From the NCBI GenBank assembly GCA_019594195.1, contig JAFDTP010000059.1, forward strand, positions 1-10,820: a stretch of 10,820 bases of DNA, in the 5' to 3' direction. Source of the DNA: Thermoplasmata archaeon (GTDB lineage: Archaea; Thermoplasmatota; Thermoplasmata; Halarchaeoplasmatales; Halarchaeoplasmataceae). The stretch's first letter is position 1, and the number at the start of each line of letters is the position of its first letter. Made by a program: the position numbers and the translations under genes. A model generated the notes under the pieces. That model made no database searches. It saw nothing but the letters and a program-made list of their open reading frames with translations, and was not told where the DNA came from. Of the stretch, positions 6,187 to 10,820 are shown in pieces.

Positions 6187-7068
6187 GTGAAGGATTTCTA
6201 TAAAATTCTTGAGGAATATCTGCGATATGAGAACTATGAAATCATAGAGTGCGAGATGGGTAAGACCATAGTAGATACAGGAGAAGAAAAACTAGAGCTG
6301 ATAATCGCCGGACCAGTGGTACATGAAGATGATCTACTTAAGCTGGAGGAATCTGAAGGTAAATGCGTTTTGGTAACAACTGAAAGGATCCCGGATGAAA
6401 CTAGGGAATCACTCCCAAAGGGCGTGATAGTCTGGGATCGAGATGTCCTGATAGAGAAATTAGGTGAGATGGTCCTAGAAAAATCCACTTTGGAAGGTAT
6501 CGAAGAGGGCATCGAAGGGATAAAAGGCCCGGAAAAACAGTTTGACTTCGATGTAGAACACGATGTTAAAGAGGGTGTTCTCGAACCGATAATGGATTTT
6601 GAAGAAGTCTCTGAGCTCGGAGAGAAACTGGTAGGAGGTTTCAAATATCGGCTGGAAGTGGTACCTCATTACCTCTACGAATACGAAGTGATGAAAAAGG
6701 ACGATGAAAAAGAACAGGGCAAACTCTATCTCAACGCGGTCTCGGGTGAAAGCAACTACTGGGAGAAACCTTTCAAGATGGTATCAGAGGTGAAAAGATC
6801 ACATGTGAAGTTGGAACCGAACATCTCTGAAGAACACAGCGACGAGAAAGCGCTTAAAGCACTCAAGGACAGATACACTGAAAAGAAAGAAAAACGATGG
6901 GAAGAGAACGGCGCAACTATCGTTGAAAAAAAACAGGAAGCACCTGAAAACGGAGATATCGAACTCGATTACAAAGGCGTGGTATTCGTCCCCATGTGGG
7001 CGGTCGAAGGTACCGACGGTATAGTCGTTATCAATGCGGCTAGAGGAAAAGTCGAAAGAGAGTTGTGA
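6187..7068 (+). CDS. Unrecognised two-domain protein: degenerate nuclease-like N-terminus, repeated beta motif C-terminus
   Basis: I do not recognise this 293-residue protein. It starts with GTG and has its own TATA-like box. Residues 1-100 (FYKILEEYLRYENYEI, then a TIVD strand, EKLELIIAGP, KCVLVTTERIP and VIVWDRDVLIEKLGEMVLE) follow the strand order of restriction-endonuclease-like (PD-(D/E)xK) folds, but a full catalytic set is not obvious. That assignment is pattern-based and weak. Residues 100-150 are Gly/Glu-rich. The C-terminal half holds two similar segments: VVPHYLYEYEV...GKLYLNAVSGES at 158-189 and VFVPMWAVEG...GIVVINAARGKV at 266-289. They share Pro-x-aromatic, then G-hydrophobic-x-hydrophobic-N-A-x2-G. 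A basic/acidic helix (about 215-250) separates them. No membrane segment or signal peptide is seen. It is convergent with the HhH protein gene. Confidence 0.8.
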   Translation: MKDFYKILEEYLRYENYEIIECEMGKTIVDTGEEKLELIIAGPVVHEDDLLKLEESEGKCVLVTTERIPDETRESLPKGVIVWDRDVLIEKLGEMVLEKSTLEGIEEGIEGIKGPEKQFDFDVEHDVKEGVLEPIMDFEEVSELGEKLVGGFKYRLEVVPHYLYEYEVMKKDDEKEQGKLYLNAVSGESNYWEKPFKMVSEVKRSHVKLEPNISEEHSDEKALKALKDRYTEKKEKRWEENGATIVEKKQEAPENGDIELDYKGVVFVPMWAVEGTDGIVVINAARGKVEREL

Positions 7069-7337
7069 GATATTTTAAACTGTTTCTTTTATCGGATCTT
7101 AAAGTATTGAAACAGATCGATCTACTTGGTTCTGATGTCTACCTCAGATATCTGAAAAGATCTAGTAGATGATCATCTACGTACGTGAAATCATGTGCAG
7201 CTAACTCAGATTATCGTGACCATCCGGGCGTAAGAAGTGAACATGTACAGGTGATCTTCTCTGGTCCTGGCATACCGAAAGTTACTTCCTCTTTCATGAT
7301 CGTATATGAGTTCCTTAAAATCTTGTTCGGGTGAAGA
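7069..7337. other. Convergent intergenic region rich in palindromes; no secure gene
   Basis: This is a 269-base spacer between two convergent genes. It contains TCAGATATCTGA (7144-7155) and GTAGATGATCATCTAC (7165-7180), both exact palindromes, then ACGTACGT (7179-7186). Two overlapping antisense small frames can be read: a GTG frame of 49 codons on the plus strand (7185-7334) and an ATG frame of 28 codons on the minus strand (7211-7297) whose start has an ATTTTAAG about 22 bases upstream. At most one is likely real, and neither resembles a family I know. No tRNA, CRISPR repeat or convincing box C/D RNA was found. Confidence 0.5.
7081..7091 (+). terminator. Possible T-rich terminator of the 293-residue gene
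   Basis: TGTTTCTTTTA begins 12 bases after the TGA stop at 7066-7068. A 7-bp inverted repeat (CTGTTTC at 7080-7086, GAAACAG at 7109-7115) brackets it and could pair in RNA, though the 22-base loop is long. Confidence 0.4.
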
Positions 7338-9155
7338 TCACATAAAAAACAGAATATACCCCACTATAGCCAGCAGTATAGGGATGAGGATAGCAGGGAT
7401 CCAATATTTTATATCCACCTCGTTCTCCTCGATCTGTGCGATGTCTTCGCCGAATAATTCCTCCGTACTCGGAACTGGTTCCGCCGGTTCTTCCTCTACT
7501 TCTTCTTCTGGTTCTTCCTCTACTTCTTCTTCTGGTTCTTCCTCTACTTCCTCTTCAGGTTGTTCAATCTCTCCCGGTTCCGGCTCCAGTTCTTCAGTTT
7601 CTGGTCCCTCGATCTCGGGTTCCTCAGCTTCTAGCTCAGCACTCTCAGTACCTATCTCTTCGAACATCTCATCTTCTTCGAAAACGATATCTTCCTTCGA
7701 TTCGCCTTCCTCTTCCTCCTCGACCTTGCCTCCCTCGTAAACGCCCTTCTCGATATCGATCTCGTGGAATACATTATCCAAGATACCTATCAGCCTTTCA
7801 GCCGTCCTCTCGTCTATACCCGCTTCCTCGAGCCCTTCCTCCCCGGCTTTATAGACTTTTTCAAGTGTGTGGAAACCGGCACCATATATCTTTTCGCCGT
7901 CTCTTAAGCCGATACCCATTATATTGCTACTGAACTCTTCTATATTCACCTGTCTCAATCGGTCTGTCTCAATATCATGATATTTTTCTTCTTTCTCGAT
8001 GTGTTCCTTTATCTTCTTGGCCTTTTTACCGGCCCTGTGGTAGTTACCATGTCTAAGAGACCTTAACATGGAGTCCATCGCATATTCGTAAGTGTGCCGG
8101 TTTATCAGGTCCCCCTCTTCATCCAAAAGCTTTTCGATATCATATATGACACCATAGAGCTGTTCGGCAGCCGCAAGGTCATCTTTCACGAAATCTAGGA
8201 TCTCCCTAGCACTTTCAAAATCTCCTTCAGCAAGATCAGATTCTATTTCATCTATCCTCTTATCGAGGTTCCACTTACCTTCCGTATCAACGTCTTTTTT
8301 AAGAGATACTAAGTTTTCCTCTATGACATCTAATTCTTCTCTGAAATCCTCAATACAATAAGGACAGATCTCTTCACCCGAGTATCTTTTACCACACCTA
8401 TCACATCTTTCAGCATACTTCTCTAACTGATCATATATCTTTTCAGCCTTGCCCGAACCGATCCCTTCGACCTGGGTGAGTTGTTCTTTGCTGAAAGTTG
8501 CGAGTTCCTCCAGTGATTTGACATCTAAGGTTTCTTTTATCCTATCTGCAAAAGTAGAACCGACACCATCTAAATTTGTTATCTTTGTAAATTCTTCTTC
8601 TGCTTCTTCGGGTTCCTCTGCTTCTTCTAACTCTTCGGGTTCCTCTGCTGGTTCCTCCACCGCTTCCTCTAGTTCTTCTGGTTCATCTGCTTCCTCTGCC
8701 TCTTCTGGTTCCTCTACCTCTTCCAGCACTTCTTTAGTGTCCTGTAATAGATCGAAACTATCTACAAGACCTAGCTCGTCCATTCCGGACCTTATCTTTT
8801 GTAGATCCTCTTCTAGATCCCCCTTAACTTCTATATCAGGATCTAAAGACTCGACTTCATCTTGAACGAGTTCGAGTTCATCCAAAAGCTCTTCCTTACA
8901 ATCTGGACAGGCTTCCTTTCCGATAAACTTGCTTTCGCATCTCTCGCATGTATCAGCGATGCCCTGTAATTGATCGTATATGTTTTGGGCTTTGCTCGAA
9001 CCGATCCCTTTGACCTGGGCTAGTTCTTCATGACTAAAAGATAATAATTCATCTATAGAATCTACTTCTAACGTTTTCTTTATTCTCTCGGCTAGGCTGG
9101 GGCCTATGCCGTCGAGGTCTGTTATCTCCAATGAGTCCGGTGTCTCCTTCGGCAT
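7338..9155 (-). CDS. Tail-anchored protein with duplicated helix-hairpin-helix/zinc-ribbon modules and acidic linkers
   Basis: No known gene is recognised. The 605 residues hold: module 1 (11-90), an HhH pair (LDGIGPSLAERI, then VKGIGSSKAQNIYDQL) followed by a zinc ribbon (Cys70-x2-Cys73, Cys83-x2-Cys86); a Glu/Pro/Ala linker (143-189); module 2 (191-270), a close copy with Cys251-x2-Cys254 and Cys264-x2-Cys267; a charged helical, likely coiled-coil region (271-405); a third HhH-like segment (408-465, with IMGIGLRDGEKIYGAGF); a long Glu-rich tail (476-582) with three EEVEEEPE-type repeats; and a hydrophobic segment at 584-605 (YWIPAILIPILLAIVGYI) with no room for anything after it. The expected topology is a cytoplasmic body on a C-terminal anchor. 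HhH motifs usually bind DNA backbone non-specifically, so tethering DNA or a repair factor to the membrane is a guess. Start: ATG at 9155; an in-frame TTG at 9218 would prepend an unrelated basic stretch. Confidence 0.85.
   Translation of the reverse strand: MPKETPDSLEITDLDGIGPSLAERIKKTLEVDSIDELLSFSHEELAQVKGIGSSKAQNIYDQLQGIADTCERCESKFIGKEACPDCKEELLDELELVQDEVESLDPDIEVKGDLEEDLQKIRSGMDELGLVDSFDLLQDTKEVLEEVEEPEEAEEADEPEELEEAVEEPAEEPEELEEAEEPEEAEEEFTKITNLDGVGSTFADRIKETLDVKSLEELATFSKEQLTQVEGIGSGKAEKIYDQLEKYAERCDRCGKRYSGEEICPYCIEDFREELDVIEENLVSLKKDVDTEGKWNLDKRIDEIESDLAEGDFESAREILDFVKDDLAAAEQLYGVIYDIEKLLDEEGDLINRHTYEYAMDSMLRSLRHGNYHRAGKKAKKIKEHIEKEEKYHDIETDRLRQVNIEEFSSNIMGIGLRDGEKIYGAGFHTLEKVYKAGEEGLEEAGIDERTAERLIGILDNVFHEIDIEKGVYEGGKVEEEEEGESKEDIVFEEDEMFEEIGTESAELEAEEPEIEGPETEELEPEPGEIEQPEEEVEEEPEEEVEEEPEEEVEEEPAEPVPSTEELFGEDIAQIEENEVDIKYWIPAILIPILLAIVGYILFFM
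7486..7557 (-). repeat. Three tandem 24-bp repeats inside the HhH protein gene
   Basis: Plus-strand unit GGTTCTTCCTCTACTTCTTC + TTCT occurs at 7486-7509 and 7510-7533 identically, and at 7534-7557 with changes only near its end. It encodes three copies of a Glu/Val/Pro octapeptide in the acidic tail. The exact copies imply recent slippage or duplication, so its length may vary between strains. Confidence 0.85.
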
Positions 9156-9177
9156 CGGTGTTTTATAATAGGAGTGT

Positions 9178-9187
9178 CTAAAAATAC
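9178..9187 (-). promoter_or_regulatory. TATA-like box of the HhH protein gene
   Basis: GTATTTTTAG on the minus strand is centred 28 bases upstream of the ATG at 9155. A second, better-looking AT box (TATTATAAAA, 9161-9170) lies only about 11 bases before the ATG, too close for a leaderless start there, so this one is preferred. Confidence 0.4.
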
Positions 9188-9264
9188 TTTTGGATGATAT
9201 CTCAATCCTATTGATCAAAGAAAAGTAGTTGAATGGGTTTATGGATCACTACGGAACAGTAACA

Positions 9265-10820
9265 TCAGTATCTTCTGTGGGTTTGAGATTTCCGTGTATT
9301 GGGCAGACCTATATCGATGGTCGGTCTTGGTCTACGGTAGATATCCACTATATCCTCAACGTAAGAGTCCGACCGGTGAAGCGGCTCTGTCTCTTCCTCG
9401 AGATCATCCAGCGAACTAGAAGTTAAGGATCCTGAACCTTCAGACCCGCTCACAGATGACTTGCCGGCCGTATTACGTTCGTCGAATACGTGCATATCTG
9501 ATTCAGCCACCACTACGTCGTCGATGAATATGGCTTTGGGTAGCTCAGGATCGTCGTATTTTTCAGTCATATTGGTAAAGACTCTGAATCTCAACCTTAT
9601 CGTTTCGCCTCTCCAACCGGATAGATCTGCGCTGAGTCTATGAAGTGAACTCGAGTCTACCCAACCGTATTCGTCTGAATGCTCGTCGTCAGTAGTACCG
9701 GAATAAGCATCGCCGATCGGTTCATCTGTTCCACTAGCGTTCCATGCGGCTCTAGCCCCATAAGTCAATGAGTCCCAGGACCTTCCGTCGTCATCTGAAA
9801 CCTCGACTCTGAAGCCGTCCGGCGGGTTACCAGCCCCATCGTCTATGTTGAACTTCAAGTAAGCGGATAGTCTAGGATCCTCTGCATTTTCTAGATATAT
9901 CGGATGAGTGTATAGGCTGGAATCTACGCCTTTCGGTAGTGTAGGTTCTCCACCGGAGTTATTTGCGAACATCCAGTAATGGCCTTCTCCGTCTTCCTTC
10001 GTATTGTCCTGATAATAACCATCTTGGATATGTTGGTGATCATTGTCTATTTCACCGAAGATATCGATCACGTCGTCCTCATTGACGCGCATCCAGTAGC
10101 CGTGATCGTCGTCTTCAGGTACTTCATCTTCGAATCCTCGAGACACTCTCATCCTCACGTTATCGACGTACCAGCCCATCTCAGGCGTCCATCCGTGATC
10201 TCTCGTTATACCGCCGAACTGCGCGAACATGAATACCGCTTTGACTTCTTCGTGATCATCAAGGAACTCTTCATGACGACCGATATCGACAGAAGTATAA
10301 CTCCAATCGAACGTTCTATCGGCGCTCTTCCCGTTGAAGACCCAGTACGGTAAGTTACCATGCCTATCTTCAAGGTGAGGAGCGTCGTCATCTGTCAGTC
10401 CAGGTCCTCCTTCCTCGTTGTGTTCATCGATCCTGTCTAAGTTCAGATTACCCGTATAGGACTGCTCCGGTTCTACGTAAAGCCTATTATCCTTTCGCCA
10501 TTCCCAATCGTCGGTCTCGTCTTCTTTACCCCAAAGATATATGAAACCGCCGGCTGTACCTTCAGTGGCTTTGTATTTTTGCTGGAATTCTAATATCGCA
10601 TTATCGACTTGGTCAGAATCGCCTATCTCTACAGATGGAGTGGTTAGATATCTATATGTTCTGTTCCTACCGACTTCTTGCTCGTATTCGTGGTCTTCCG
10701 GGTAGAAGTCTATCTCGTAGGTGAAAGTTATGTCATCTAGCCAAACTTCGAGATTTTGTTGTGGGTCTTCTATAGGCTCGCCATCTTCATAAGAGATAAC
10801 CCCGTCATGGAAGAATTCAA
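9265..10820 (-). CDS. C-terminal part of a large acidic beta-sandwich repeat protein, probably extracellular (5' end outside window)
   Basis: The frame is open without a stop from the window edge (first whole codon at 10818) to 9265, giving 517 residues; it extends upstream of the Met at 10230. The sequence is Asp/Glu-rich, almost free of Cys, and built from related units. Each has a hydrophobic-acidic strand like YLTTPSVEIG or YTHPIYLENA, a following strand (AILEFQQKY, LSAYLKFNI), and ends in a strand with a conserved Asp: VWLDDITF (25-32), WYVDNVRMRV and AIFIDDVVV. The last unit has SADLSGWRGETIRLRFRV, typical of MAM/laminin-G-like or M6-peptidase-associated jelly-roll domains. A Ser/Gly linker then leads to a tail ending in basic residues (RRPRPTIDIGLPNTRKSQ...). 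No membrane helix is seen at the C-terminus. The N-terminus, and thus any signal peptide or catalytic domain, is not visible. A surface or adhesion role is an inference. Confidence 0.8.
   Translation of the reverse strand, partial: EFFHDGVISYEDGEPIEDPQQNLEVWLDDITFTYEIDFYPEDHEYEQEVGRNRTYRYLTTPSVEIGDSDQVDNAILEFQQKYKATEGTAGGFIYLWGKEDETDDWEWRKDNRLYVEPEQSYTGNLNLDRIDEHNEEGGPGLTDDDAPHLEDRHGNLPYWVFNGKSADRTFDWSYTSVDIGRHEEFLDDHEEVKAVFMFAQFGGITRDHGWTPEMGWYVDNVRMRVSRGFEDEVPEDDDHGYWMRVNEDDVIDIFGEIDNDHQHIQDGYYQDNTKEDGEGHYWMFANNSGGEPTLPKGVDSSLYTHPIYLENAEDPRLSAYLKFNIDDGAGNPPDGFRVEVSDDDGRSWDSLTYGARAAWNASGTDEPIGDAYSGTTDDEHSDEYGWVDSSSLHRLSADLSGWRGETIRLRFRVFTNMTEKYDDPELPKAIFIDDVVVAESDMHVFDERNTAGKSSVSGSEGSGSLTSSSLDDLEEETEPLHRSDSYVEDIVDIYRRPRPTIDIGLPNTRKSQTHRRY

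Noticed and set aside
7120..7200. Box C/D guide RNA in the convergent spacer
   Set aside because: There are CTGA and TGATG-like words, but no full set of RTGATGA and CTGA boxes at the right spacing on either strand.
7486..7557. CRISPR-like array
   Set aside because: The units are directly abutting, without unique spacers, and lie in frame inside a coding region.
7306..8865. Ser-rich plus-strand frames (7306-7740, 8449-8865) as low-complexity proteins
   Set aside because: They are the antisense of Glu codons (GAA/GAG) in the HhH gene's acidic linkers and have no independent support.
9156..9218. TTG-initiated 21-residue extension of the HhH protein
   Set aside because: It would translate through the probable promoter and adds a stretch unlike the rest of the protein; the ATG at 9155 is preferred.
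10206..10391. A frameshift or separate gene near 10206-10391 on the minus strand
   Set aside because: Translating by hand, the main frame stays open from 10818 to 9265, so the other frame is a shadow and no frameshift is needed.

Overview
The window looks like part of an archaeal, probably euryarchaeal, chromosome. The evidence is a fructose-1,6-bisphosphate aldolase/phosphatase of the archaeal type, a Cgi121 subunit of the KEOPS tRNA-modification complex, a DRG-type GTPase with a TGS domain, and AT-rich TATA-like boxes about 25-31 nt upstream of several start codons, as expected for archaeal leaderless transcripts. Base composition is moderate (mid-40s % GC by eye) and the proteins are strongly acidic, which would fit some adaptation to salt. 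HypA and HypD imply [NiFe]-hydrogenases, and MobB implies Mo/W enzymes, so an anaerobe using H2 and/or formate is plausible. I cannot name the genus.

Layout. Bases 1-684 (+) hold the 3' part of the gluconeogenic FBP aldolase/phosphatase, ended by a T-rich terminator. Facing it is a long minus-strand block. Read in its own direction from 5161 down to 705 it runs hypA, hypD, a possible 26-residue ORF, a DRG GTPase, a DUF116 cysteine protein, a MobB fused to a 4Fe-4S domain, and cgi121. Overlaps and short gaps suggest at least two operons: hypA-hypD(-drg), and DUF116-mobB-cgi121 with its own promoter.

Bases 5162-5271 are a divergent promoter region with a perfect 16-bp palindrome. It leads to a plus-strand isoaspartyl peptidase/asparaginase (5272-6093). 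After a second perfect 16-bp palindrome comes an unrecognised 293-residue protein (6187-7068) whose N-terminal half resembles a degenerate nuclease fold and whose C-terminal half carries a repeated beta motif. A 269-base convergent spacer (7069-7337) holds more palindromes but no secure gene.

The right third is minus strand. One gene encodes a 605-residue protein with two helix-hairpin-helix plus zinc-ribbon modules, a third HhH-like segment, long Glu/Pro linkers and a C-terminal membrane helix (7338-9155). The other is the 3' end of a large, presumably extracellular, acidic beta-sandwich repeat protein (9265 to the window edge).

Most of the window is core metabolism, cofactor maturation and translation. 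The parts least explained by known systems are the putatively membrane-anchored HhH/zinc-ribbon protein, the 293-residue two-domain protein, the DUF116-MobB/FeS-Cgi121 cluster, the candidate small ORFs, and the three 16-bp palindromes in intergenic DNA.
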